In this document: positions 47,914 to 59,529 of the stretch, piece by piece
Layout: each line of letters begins with the position of its first letter
How positions within the stretch are numbered: position 1 is the first letter of the stretch
Assembly: GCA_016081115.2 (NCBI GenBank)
Contig: CM071928.1
Location: 84,702,477 to 84,766,476, forward strand
From: Rehmannia glutinosa
Taxonomy: Eukaryota > Streptophyta > Magnoliopsida > Lamiales > Orobanchaceae
Direction of reading: 5' to 3'
Length of the DNA: 64,000 nt
Translations under genes and position numbers: made by a program
Notes under the pieces: generated by a model
The model's input: the letters and a program-made list of their open reading frames with translations, nothing else
What the model was told of the DNA's origin: nothing
Databases searched by the model: none

Positions 47914-50389
47914 AGCTGGTGGGTTGAAGTCGTGTTTCAGTTCACCAATTAGTGTGTGTGATATATATACATGGAGACAGAGATAGATGGTTGAAAATGT
48001 TAATTATTGGTCAATTTTCTGGAAAACTTTTTGACTGTTTGAGATTAAAAAAAAAACTTAATGCTACTTAATTCGGAGTAAATTCATTTTTTTTATAACC
48101 GAGATTTCATTCTCACATGATTAGTTTTTGAAAAAGTGATCGGCCTTGAAGGCTCCATGTAAACCGAGAATACACAAAGCTCTAAGGTCCCTAATATCCT
48201 CAACTACCGCGCAAGACAAATAGTGGTCTCCAACCGATTGTCTTAATATGTAAACTTTATGTTTGTAGTTAGGGATAATTACAAAAACACTCCCAAGGTT
48301 TGACCTAATTACAAAAAAAAATCCATAGATGTTTCATAATTACAAAAAGGCCCTCATATTTGATTTTGTCTTAAATTTAAGGGGTTAATTGTAATATTTC
48401 TACAAATATTAAGGTGGTTTTGAAATGTTTTTGCTTATGAAGGGGGAAGATCTAAGTGGAATCAAACCTTAAGGGCTTTGTGTATTTTTCAAAAATCTAT
48501 GGGTTTTTTTGTAATTAGCCCAAACCTCAGGGGCTTTTATGTAATTATTGATATTGAGTTTGTGAAAGTAATGTTGACTTTGACGATGATAGGTGTGATC
48601 TTGATTTTGATTGATTTTGGAAAAATTAGCAAAACAAATCGAATATTTAGTTGGTGGTGCAGTGGTCGTGGTATGTTACTGTGTCAGACAATATTCTATG
48701 TTGTTGATCAATTAATGGATAAATTTAATTGATTTTATGAAAAACATGTTGATATAAGAATGCCATGCGTTAAATTTTCGAAAATTAAAGAAAATAGAAA
48801 AGTTGATTAATTAGCCAAGAATTAAAAGGTTTTGATATTTCGTATAGTCAATTGAAACTAGAAAAGTGAACAAAGAGTAAGTATTAAATATAATAGTAAA
48901 AAGAGATCAAAGTACTTTTTCATCCAAATTATGATGATTTTTCGCATTTTGGGAGGAAAGTTTTTTTTTTCCTTTTGTCACGAGTTATTATCTAAACTAA
49001 GGATTTTGCATGTTGTCATCGATCATCTCAATTGTGGAACTTCATGTGGTAATTGTGTGGCATGCACACGCTTCTTGTTTATGCATTTTTTTTGGTCAGA
49101 ACTTCAAGTCATTTTATGTGGACAAAATACTAATTTTAATTTTTCAGCATTAGTCTCAATAGTTGGGATTGAGCACAAGAAGTGTGTGATGCATGATATA
49201 ATATTTCAACAAAAAAATCAATAAGCGGGTGCTCCAGATCATGGCAAAGGGCAAAACACATATTCAACAATGGTTGTGGAAGCAAAAACCCATATAGTTC
49301 AAACTTCAAACGTCAAATTATATAATTTTGTCTACCCTCTCTTTCGTTCGTTGAACTACCATTTCAAAAAACTCTCTCTAAAACCCTAATTCTCAAGACT
49401 ACCGCCCCCTCCTCTCTCTCCCACCTTGTCTTTTCCCCAGTGGTGAGCCCAGCCTTACCCCTCCTCTACCATGGGCCGAGACCAGAAAATCCCATAGTCT
49501 CCCGGTAACTAGTCCCTAATTCGGTGGATGCTTCTTCTCTTACAGGTATGGTTTCTTCCAAACTTGGCTTGCGGGCTTAGAGGTGATGAGAGCGGTGGTG
49601 GGAGGTTTTGGATATTGCTTTGGCGGAGATGGTGTGGTGTGGATCTAACGGAGGGAGAGGTCGATCTTTTCCCCTTTAATCTTTTGTCTTTTTGTAATGG
49701 TTTTTTACTTGTCCTCAACTTGGTGGTTTGTTTTGTCCCAATAAGTAGTTTTTTCGGTTTATAAATTTGTTCCTTTTGTGGATTTCTTCGGAAGACTCGG
49801 ATGTTGCAAGTTTAAAATTTTGTTTTTAAATCAGTATAGGTCTATAATTTGTAGACTTGCAATTATTTTACATCTGTTGTTGTAATCTATTGTAAGTTTA
49901 TTATGTTTAATGAATGAATTCATTCTGACTAGAAAACAAAAGATCAAATTGTAACCAATTAAAAAATTAAGTCACAAAGTGCCAAATACCGTCATAGTTT
50001 GGCCGAAACGTATAATTTCCCTTGCTAAAACATTACGATTTGACTGTGGTCATATCAAAATTAATTTTCAAAAAGAAAATCACATACTTCCTAAATTAGT
50101 AAAAAAAAATAGATAATATAACTTTAGTTTTTTTTTACACCGATAATATAACTTTAGTTAGACTCAATATAGTAAATGGACATTGGCTTTTTCCTTTTTC
50201 TTTTTTAACTTTATGCAGGTATGGGGAACCTTGATGATTTAGGTCAATTAATTAGCCTCATTAACATCGTGGACGAAATTGTTGAATTATTTTTATGATA
50301 CAGCAGGATTTCCGGGCTGAGTTTATTGACCAGCCAGCAAAATGGCTCTAATATTCTTGCATTGACAATTATAAATATGTAAAGTTGTA
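47914..50389. other. Upstream of GH5 copy 2 and intergenic; no supported gene
   Basis: 47914-48060 is the presumed promoter of GH5 copy 2. 48070-48250 (AACCGAGATTTCATT, then CCAACCGATTGTCTTA) may be a LINE 3' remnant. 49320-49935 begins with a CT-rich, leader-like stretch (CCTCTCTCTCCCACC) and ends TTTAATGAATGAATTC; it could be a retroposed gene or LINE fragment, but no protein is recognised. Confidence 0.4.
48272..48549. mobile_element. MITE, foldback family A, copy 5
   Basis: GGGATAATTACAAAAACAC with AAGGTTTGACCTAATTAC at the left pairs with GTAATTAGCCCAAACCTC near the right end. Flanking repeats are no longer clear. Confidence 0.8.
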
Positions 50390-50925
50390 GGGTGGTAATT
50401 TTTGACACGCGTACGATAAAGACGGCAATGAAAATAATACAAAAATAGCGGGTTAGTGTGACACAATAAGGACACGAAAATTTAGTGTCGTGTTTGTGTT
50501 TTTATGTGTTTACACGATAAGGATCTGAACGCGATAGTGACGCGATAATGACACGACACAAACACGATAAGAACACGTTTACGCATTAGTAACACGATAA
50601 TGACACGACCACGAACACGATAATGGCGTTTTCACGTTAGTGACACAATAGTAGTACGATAACCTTTGTATATTGGTATCGTGTATTGTCGTGTAAATAT
50701 CGTGTAATTTGTTTAGCGTTTATTAACATATAAATCATTTCTTTTTCTTTTTGACTTATCGTGTCACTATCGTGTCGGTCGTAATGGGCCGATCGATCGA
50801 AAATTTTGTATTCGTGTTCGTGTTCAGTATCGAAGCAAATCCTTATCGTGTCGTGTTTGTGTGTGTCGCTTATCTTTGTCGTTATCGTGATCGCACAAAA
50901 CACGATTTGCCACCCAGCCCGTATC
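50390..50925. mobile_element. Foldback element built of ACACGATA motifs, 8-bp TSD
   Basis: GGGTGGTAATTTTTGACACG at the left and CGATTTGCCACCC near the right are inverted. Between them ACACGATA, CGTGTC and their inverses repeat many times. The TSD AAGTTGTA is at 50382-50389 and 50926-50933. Likely hAT-related and non-autonomous. Confidence 0.75.
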
Positions 50926-51236
50926 AAGTTGTAACTGACAAGAAAACGACTCTGTAAAGAAAGCTGATGAGTACACTTTATTTATTTTCCCAACATTAAA
51001 TAAGAATTTTTATATAGTTTAAAAAAATTGAGATCTTGTATTGATTATGTAATTTGAGATCAATCTGAGCTGGATTAATTATTCAACGCGATTCACGATG
51101 GATTATAAATTATGCAACTTTATCATAGAATATAACTTAAAGAAATCTTTCACGAGATCTAATTTACATTAATGTAATTTTTTGGGGTTTCTAAAAATTA
51201 CATTAATTATCTTTCATTTTGTTATCATTTTATATA

Positions 51237-51497
51237 CTCCCTCCTATTCACAATAAGTGTCCTTTTGGCACATGAATTATTTTTCAAAAAGAATGTCTTT
51301 CTCACATTTCAAGGTTGGTGAGAAAAAAGATTTCCCAAATTACCCTTAAATATATTGTTTCTCAACTAACACTAATACCTAAATTTGTTTTTCCAAAATA
51401 ACATTTATTATTAATTAAGGGTATATTTGACATTTTAACACAATCCTTAATATGTGTGTTTTTTCCTAAAAAGACACTTATTTTGAATAGGAGGGAG
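51237..51497. mobile_element. Stowaway-type MITE
   Basis: CTCCCTCCTATTCACAATAA at the left and the inverse ATTTTGAATAGGAGGGAG at the right, flanked by TA on both sides. At 261 bp, the size and termini are those of plant Stowaway (Tc1/mariner) MITEs. Confidence 0.93.
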
Positions 51498-54469
51498 TAT
51501 TAAACTAGATGTAGTTGTTACTCTATCGAGACAAAAATTTAATAAAATCCAATTTACCGAGATATCTTTAAAAAAAAACATACCCGAGATAATAAGTAAT
51601 TCAGCGTTAATTACATTTTAGTATATTTTTATATACAAATATAATTGATTCGATTCATTTACCAAATGTGTGAGTCGAAAATACACATGTCCAATAAAGC
51701 CGAGCAAGGTCAAAGACGGTGCTAGCCCATCTAGCTAAAGAGGAAATTGGACTGGTCAAAATTAAACCGGCCCGTTATTTTAGAGAATAAACCCAACTCA
51801 ACCCATGAAAATGTACATGAAAGTCGGGCCAATCAAGTTGGGATTTCCTACTAAATGGTCGGGCCAAAGAGACTGAATCTCTTGAGGCTTACAATATTGA
51901 TTGGGCCTGTCCTATTATAAGGTTGGGCTAGTTTTGACATATCTAGTCGAAAAGCCCGCCACATTGATGAGTGCAATGTTTATAATGATCTTTGCACAAA
52001 TCATCAAACTCGGCATTTTATTTTATTTTATTTTATTTATCTATTTAAGGAAAATTCGGTGTTAAATTGTCCAACTTTAGGTTCTAGAATTCTTACCATT
52101 TTAGAAAGGCAAAAACTTGTGTGAGACGGTCTCACTTGGATTTAGATCCGTGAGACAGAGCCCTTACACAAAGTTTTAAATGTTTTTTTTTTTTGATTTT
52201 ATTTTTCTTAGGGTTTATATTTGTTTTTTAGGGTTTATTGTTTCTTGGGTTTATTTTTAATTGATTTGGGTTTTTAGGATTTTTAGTTTTTTTAGGATTT
52301 ATTTTTTTATTTTTTGAGTTTATTTTTGTTTTTCGGGTTTATTCTTCATGATTCATGTTTTTAGGGTTTATTTTTGTTTCTTCATAGTTCATTATTATTT
52401 TTAAATTTATTTTCATGGTTCATGTTCTCAAAACGGAGCTCTTAGAAGGTCGTCTTTACGGATTAGATCAGTGACCGCCTCTCATAAGAGACTTTCTTTT
52501 AGAAATTGTCAATTTTCCGTGGTATAAGATATGGTTGACTACAGAATTTACAGCTTAAATGTACTTTTAAGGTGATAACCATAGCGAATTCTGACTATAT
52601 ATTAATGAAAATGAAAGGGTTTTTCAGCTGTCAATTTGATGGTTATCTTTTTTCTTTATCCATTCCCTTATCTTGACTATTGAATATTCGTTAACATCTA
52701 GTTGATAATTTTCTAGATAGATTGAATCTGGTTTATTAAAATAGTAGGTACTAACTATAATTAGAAAGATACTTGTTTTTTTTTTTTTTTTTTAAATCAA
52801 GTTTTAATCATATACCTGGAATTCCATATTAAACTATAAATGATCCTTAATATGTAGCGCATCTTAATCCTCCACGACTAGACATGAATAGGGATGACAA
52901 GAGACACGTCCGAAATGAATTAGCGACATTTGACACTCGTTTCAAAAAATAAAATAAAAAACACAAAAGCTTGTATGATCTGATCTCATGTATATATTCA
53001 TGGGTTGAGTCCTTTTTAGATTTTGTTTATATAATTTCATTAAGAAATTAAAAATAATATTTATATGATTTTTTTTTTTAGTTTTCATCGGACTCGCATC
53101 AATTTCTTGTGCCGACTCACTCCACTTTCGTGGACTGACTATGCCATTGGTTACTTCAATCTTAATATATATTATTCATATATTAGGAAAAATCTTAATA
53201 TAGGCTATATATTTTTATTTTCAAATTGAAACTAAAGTTTGAAAACAATTTGAAATAATTTTCAATTGATCTAATAAGGTTGTATTGTGCATAGTCACCC
53301 AATTTGTAAATCACATATTATGGGCCCTCTTTCAAGAACCAATTCTTGGCCCATTTTTATTGAGAGAGGGCCCATTCCAACCCCAGCACCAAAGAGCAAT
53401 GCAGCCAGGAACCTCACTGTAAATAACCTTCAAATCTAAATGGTATATAAGGATCACAATTTGAAAAACTCAAAATTTATGGAGAGATTTTTCGAAATTG
53501 CCATATTAATGTACTATTATGGATTAATAATGAAAAATGCACTCACAACACTTATAGAAACATAAATAAGAAACTATAGATAAATAAATACATAATAAAT
53601 TGGACTTCTACACAATAACACAAAAAATTATGAAATTTAACAGAAAATTAGCTAAGAACATAATTATGGGCCAAATTTCGGGCCTAGTAGGCTAGTAGCA
53701 ACTAGCAACAAGTTAAACAAAATATGCAAAAATCAAATACAAATGCTTTTAGGGGAAAAAGAAAAAGGAAAGTGGCTAGATAATATGAACAAAATGCCAA
53801 ATATAATTATGAAATGAATTATTAGATATGAACAACCGCAAGAAAATGTTATATAACTTTTCATGTGATATTAGTGGGAAATTGATATATAATAATATAA
53901 CATGAAGTAGAAGACCTAATTTATCAAGCCCAATAACTATTATGTGCCCCAAGTAAGCCATATAACATGATCTGTTGACTGTTGTGAATTTTGCAGGCCC
54001 ATAATCCCACTTCTAGATTCGACCCAAGTTGTGGTAGATTATTTACTTAAACTGTTTTTTTATATACATGTACTATGTTTATTTCTCTTGATATCTCATA
54101 TATCCTATAAATATTTGTATTGTGTATCTTTCAAATTTCCTGAAGTTCTTCGTAAGGGAATTCCATAAATTGCAGTTCGATCGACAAATTGTGATAATCA
54201 AGCTATTAATAGTCTAAGGGCGACATTTGAACCCTAGCGAAAGGAATGAGACAAATATTGTGGGTAGTCCCCACACAATGCAAGTTTGGAAGTTGGATTA
54301 TAAAAAGAAAAATTAAGCTCTTAATTAAGAGACTTTGATAATGAGACCTAATTATTTAGTGACAAAGTTGAGGTCCCAATATTATACCTTATTAAAAATC
54401 TATTATAATCTTCCTTATAAACGGTTAAAAAGAATAATGTTTTAAACTTTTTTAGTAGGTCGAGAGGAG
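51498..54469. other. Intergenic, no supported gene; T-rich AGGGTTTA stretch
   Basis: 51700-51990 is a GGGCC-bearing diverged MITE. 52118-52500 opens with GTGAGACGGTCTCAC and contains many AGGGTTTA-like words in a T-rich background (52185-52400), resembling degenerate telomere-type repeats or simple drift. A single hAT-like end (GACTATGCCATTG) is near 53140. No coding signal. Confidence 0.45.
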
Positions 54470-54578
54470 TGGTTGGAGGGGAGGGATAAATCGCAAAAAT
54501 TTAATGAGTCGGGGTTTGAATTCTAGTAAACACCCTTATATAAATGGTAATTGATACCATTTGAGCTACAAATCATGG
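54470..54578 (-). repeat. SINE relic, minus strand
   Basis: On the minus strand, TAGCTCAAATGGTATC (A box) is followed by TATAAGGGTG and ACTAGAATTCAAACCCC (B box), in the same order as the SINE at 29568. Confidence 0.55.
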
Positions 54579-54940
54579 TAATATTATTGGTTTAAACATA
54601 TATAAAAGATCTTGTGTGAGCTCTATAAGATGTTTTTTTTTTTTTTTTTTTTGAGTTTTTAAGATGTTAAATCTTAATTGTAAAGGTCCAATTTGAAAGT
54701 GTATGGATAAATAAGACTGTAGAGTTGGAAAGATGTTAGTAGTGATAATTTTTGTTTACTAATATGGCTAACATTAGAAAAAAGTGTGATAAGATCTGAA
54801 AAATAATTAAGTTTAAGTTAAGAATTCCTTACATTCCCCCAATAAGCACTTACAAGAAAATCCGAACATCTTATTTTTAGAGCTTAGAATACCCGTCCTA
54901 GCTAGAAGCTCTAGTAAACAATTTAAGATAATCTATAAGC

Positions 54941-55092
54941 CAGTGGCGGAGAGCCCAGACCCATTTTTTTTTTTTTTTTTTTTTAAAAAAATTAGTTATA
55001 ATTTGTATTATTTTTTTGGATTTTTTTGTCCTCCCATCCCATTTTCGTGCAGATCTACCATCCCTCGCAGTAAAGCGTCGGCTCCGCCCTTG
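54941..55092. mobile_element. Short hAT MITE with perfect 8-bp TSD
   Basis: CAGTGGCGGAGAGCCC at the left and GTCGGCTCCGCCCTTG at the right. The TSD CTATAAGC is at 54933-54940 and 55093-55100. 152 bp. Confidence 0.9.
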
Positions 55093-55678
55093 CTATAAGC
55101 TTTCATGATATAATTTTATCCAAACACTTAAAAAATTGAATCTTGAAAATAATAATTTTACATTTTATAAGCTTTGAAAATATATTATAAAATTCCTCAA
55201 AAAAAATATTATAAAAACTTATAAATTTATAAAAATCTTTCAAATAAATCTAACCAATGAGGCTTAAGGGTATAATACAAGAGTATATTCGTATAATCCT
55301 TCTCTTGACTTTGCAGAATTAAAGCCATTATTGTATATTAATATTGCAGCTGCCCTCGTGTATAACGAGGAAACCACATTTGTAGCTGCCCCATTTAGTC
55401 CAACTCCAACCCAAACAGCTGTGTTATATATTCTGAGACTGAGAGGGTAGTTGTAAATTGTAACACAAAGCCAAAGTATATAAATCAAAACCAACCAAAT
55501 ATATGTACCCACATAGGGGAGTTAGGTAATGTTGAATGACCAATATTTGTAGGGTCTATCAAAGTATGAATTGTTTGGCAAATGGTTTGTTAGTGTCATT
55601 GAATTTAGTGGTTGTTGAATGGTTGAGACTTGGTGAGGGTTGTTTAGGTTCATTCTAAGACTTTTGGAATGGGGCGTT

Positions 55679-56211
55679 TAGGGATGATAATGGATCTATG
55701 TTGTAAATATCCCCACCTAGGCCCGATTAAACCTTGTCTATGCGCTAGGTTCTTTTCGTCCGCCTATGTTTTTCTTCCGATTAGGTCCCGCCTAACCCCG
55801 CCCAGGCTCTGCCTAAGCGCTAGACCCCATTCTGCCGCCCAACTAGCGGCTAACGCTTTTACAACATTGCAATGGATTGAGTTTGAATCGGGACTCTTTG
55901 CTTGAACTTGAGACTCGATTTGTTAAGATTTATAAGAAATCGAACCCCAAATCAGATTGGTAGACTTGCAAGGCCCGTTTTATAATTTAAATTAAAATAT
56001 TAAAAATATATATACTATTAAAACTATTTAAAAAGTATATTTTCCATATAAAATTTCATAATATACATAATTTTAAATAATAAATAGAAAAATTTGGGTG
56101 GGGCTGAAAATATATAAAATCTTATGCTCAACATAAACCCATTTATACATTAAATTAATCCTTCCTCAAACTAGGCGAGTTTAGAGCGGATCCAGATCAT
56201 TGTCATCCCTA
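55679..56211. mobile_element. hAT-like element with a second element nested inside
   Basis: TAGGGATGATAATGGATC and the inverse GATCATTGTCATCCCTA are the termini. The flanks GGGGCGTT and GGGGCATT form an 8-bp TSD with one mismatch. Inside, about 55700-55868, a GC-rich block bounded by TGTTGTAAA and TTTTACAACA is a second insertion, which explains the local composition. Confidence 0.75.
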
Positions 56212-58079
56212 GGGGCATTCAAGAATTACCAATTATTGAGGAAAAAATATAATAAATATCTTATATATGAAAAATACAAAACAAAAGATTTTAACTGTTT
56301 TAATTTCTAGTGACTGACTACACAAGAAAGTTGGTTTTGAAACTTTTTCATTTACCAAAACCTTTAATATACTACCATGGGCGTAGCGGGATTTCCTACC
56401 ATTGCGGTTTAATTTTTTTCGTTTGGGGTGAATGTCGGACAAATATTTGAAAAAATAGAAAAAAAGGCAAATAAGAAGGTTGTGTCTTGCAAAAATTCTT
56501 TGCGAATTTTCACAATCTCCAATTATGATTTCTCTAGAATGAACTTTTTGGATAAGTGATTTATTCAAAATATATTCTAAATTACCCCAAACAACTATTA
56601 TTATTATAAAATAGACTTTTCAATACAAAAATTCATTCAAAAAATACTCCTAAACTGTTCATTATCAAGTTTGGAACATATGTCTCTGTATATAACAAAC
56701 AATTGCATGACAATCATTTATCCACTCATATACCTTAATTTGAATAGGTAATTCTTAACATTTTCGGCTAAGACAGTAAGGTTTATTGGCTTTTTAAATT
56801 TAACTCAATTTTTTTATATGAACTAGACCGAAATTTTTGGTGCGGTCCAACTTAAATTTATGGGGTTCTTTCAGAAATCAGGTGCGGTCCCCGACCGCGC
56901 TCGTCTATGCTAGCTACGTCCTAGTACATTACACATTTAGTTCCATTTTATCAAAAACCTTTAATTTCTGGATGATGGACATGTATAATGTATTACCACG
57001 ATAAAAATGTGATGTTGATATTTTAGATATATATATATATATATTATATATGTGTCCGTCATCTAATGTAGTGGAGCAAGAAGTTGAAAGAGAAATGGAA
57101 CATGAAATGTGATTCTAACTTTTGTTAGTTAGAGGAACATAGTTATAATTTTTAAAATTATTTAATTTTTTGTTATAAGGTGAAATACTAAAAATATTCT
57201 TTATATTTTACCCTTATATTTATCTTTCAATACAGTGATAGAAGTGAATATATACATTCTTCTTTGAGAGAAAAAAAAAATGAAAAAAGTGACATATTAA
57301 CATAATTATAAAAGCAAAACGAGTCAATTTCTGACTTTACTAAAAAATTGTACAAGTCATTTGGCTCTTCTCCTTACCGAAGTGTTCAATTGGAGTTTAA
57401 TAATAATCTAATCCTAAATCAGAAGAAGTTGAGCCTGCGAAGTACATACGAATTTTCTTTTTGAGGATAGAATTTCGAAAAAATATTTCAAATGACCCCA
57501 TATAAGATTGATTTGAAATTCAACACAATGATTTAAGGAAATCCAAAAGAGTTTTTTTTTTCAAATAAAAATAAATCCACAACAACAACTAAAAAAATCC
57601 AAATAGAAGCACGGTTATTTGAAATTCATTTTATTGTGAGGTTACCCAAACAAGTTCAATGAATTTGTTATTATAGATTTCAAGTTTTTAACTTCAAATT
57701 CATCAATCCAAATAAGTCTGATTTTTGTGGGTAATCATAAAATACATACAATAGATCCAAAATCCTTGACCTCCAATATATCGAGTATTTGTGGTGGATT
57801 TTAAATATATAATACATTTAGTCATTTGAAGTTATTTTCAAATTTTCCTATAATGTATAAATTTTTCCATTCAAATGCAACCTAAAGCTCCATATGGATC
57901 GATGAATTTCAAGTTAAGAATTCCAAATCCAAGATAATAAATCTATTCAAATTATGTGAACTATTTTATAATCATTGTGGTGGAATCCACCTGATAGAGT
58001 TAGTCCAAATCTTTCCCTCAAGTATTTCCATCTAAATGCAACCGAAAAATATAAAACCCAAATTTAATAACAATAGAAA
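56212..58079. other. Intergenic, no supported gene
   Basis: AT-rich. A possible hAT end CATGGGCGTAGCGGG is near 56377, with CTAGCTACGTCCTAG near 56911. TA dinucleotide run at about 57025-57045. 57640-58045 has loosely inverted CAAATCCAAAT motifs. No coding signal. Confidence 0.45.
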
Positions 58080-58089
58080 ACTTTGGCAA

Positions 58090-58430
58090 ATCATCCATCA
58101 AATTGTTTGTGGGGTGGAGGTCGGGGTTTTATCCCCGCTTCCATCAAATTGCTTCCCGAGGCATATGCGGTGGTGAAGATTTGGTGGGAACTCATCTTGA
58201 ATAGCATCCGTGTGAGTTTGATTCGGGGAGAGATCGTTATTAGTAGATTGGGGGTCGAACATAATTGTTCTCTTTACCGCAGGAGGATCGGTTGTCGTCG
58301 CCGAGACCCATCGAACACAAGCCGTCGTGCGCACATCCGCGGTTTTACCTTGGCGGTAGCAATGAGGCGGAATTGTTGTGTCAAGGCGTAGTCGGGACGT
58401 AGCGCAGGTTGAGTTAAAAAAAAAAAAAAC
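58090..58430 (+). mobile_element. Retroposed GC-rich sequence of unknown source, poly(A) and 10-bp TSD
   Basis: It is bounded by the direct repeat ACTTTGGCAA at 58080-58089 and 58431-58440, and its right end is an A-run (58416-58429). That is the signature of LINE-driven retroposition on the plus strand. The 341-bp insert is much GC-richer than its surroundings. An ORF spans most of it (58083-58391), but the translation is unfamiliar and arginine-rich, and A/B boxes of a SINE are not evident. Confidence 0.75.
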
Positions 58431-58525
58431 ACTTTGGCAAGTGGTATGTTTTCTAAATTAGTTGTTGAATTTAATAACAATAGACAACTTTGGCAAGTGG
58501 TATGTTTGCTAAATTAGTTGTTAAT
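58431..58525. repeat. 58-bp tandem duplication
   Basis: ACTTTGGCAAGTGGTATG starts at 58431 and 58489. Both are followed by CTAAATTAGTTGTT. The preceding AATTTAATAACAATAG also occurs before the retroposed insert at 58060, so the insert landed in the first unit. Confidence 0.85.
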
Positions 58526-58530
58526 GATAA

Positions 58531-59529
58531 GATTGAGGCCCTTCATCTAAAAAGGTTTTTTTGATTCACTGAAGTCCTAGTCGAAACCTAGTTTACTAGT
58601 TAACCAGGGACGAACAATAATATTAAGAGGGTTATATTTAATTTTCTTTGACATTAGTGGACAAAATGATAATTTTAATATTTGAGGATGAGAAAATTTT
58701 AAATTTTAATAATTATATACATAGTGATTTTATATTGAGTTAAAATATTTAATGAAGTTGAGGGGACGCCGACGACCTTTCCCTTATACCATTTTTTTTT
58801 TTTTTTTTTTGTTTAATGTTTGACATGATAAATTTTGATTGTAGCCTCCTCAATTACATGAATGTCATACTTTTTTCTCGCCAAGTTGCGAACAAAGTCA
58901 ATCAACATATTTGAAATACATTATTTCTCAAGAAAAACATCATATTAATTACTCCTATAAAAACACCCTTAATTAATCATAAATGCTATTTTGGAACAAA
59001 CAAATTTGTGCATAGTGTTAGTTGGAAAATAATAAATTTAAGCGTAATTTGGGAAAATATTTTTCTCACTAGTCTTGAAAATGTGAAAATGACATTCTTT
59101 TTGAATATTTTTAAGTATGCTAAAAGCGACACTTATTGTGAATAAGATGGAGTATATTGTAGTATTATTAAAATTATTATATAAATTTAGAAACAAAGTT
59201 ATAATTTACCTTTAATAAATAAAGAAGGAGGCGATCGAGAATACCAACAAGCAAGTGGCGTAGCTAGGGGGCCATCCAGGCCCGACCCCCACCTTTTAAA
59301 AAATATTTTTTTTTACTTAGTCTTTTAAAAAAAAAATTAACTAGGGTTTATATGATTTTTCTTGATTTATCTATCCGTCACCACACTTTCGTATATTGAT
59401 CACTCCGTTGTGGTGACCTGGCTACAACATTGCCAATCCAAGTATATTATTTTGTAATGGAAAAAATAAATAAAATAATACAACTAATAAAACGAGAGTA
59501 GCCTTCCTTCCTTTTTTTTTTCTTCCAAT
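58531..59529. other. Intergenic; hAT-like end and Stowaway relic
   Basis: 58900-59154 ends ACACTTATTGTGAATAAG with GATGGAGTA, a decayed Stowaway end related to 51237-51497. CAAGTGGCGTAGCTAGGGGG at 59252 is a hAT-type left end without a clear partner. No gene. Confidence 0.5.

Noticed and set aside
49509..49764. Possible small gene or exon in a CT-rich, leader-like region
   Set aside because: ORFs on both strands are unrecognisable and there is no continuation. It is more like a retroposed or LINE fragment.
52185..52400. Interstitial telomere array (AGGGTTTA-like words)
   Set aside because: Words are irregularly spaced and diluted by T-runs. No exact tandem TTTAGGG block is seen.
58083..58391. 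102-codon ORF as a gene
   Set aside because: It starts in target-site DNA and runs into a retroposed insert with its own TSD and poly(A), so the ATG and the rest have different origins.
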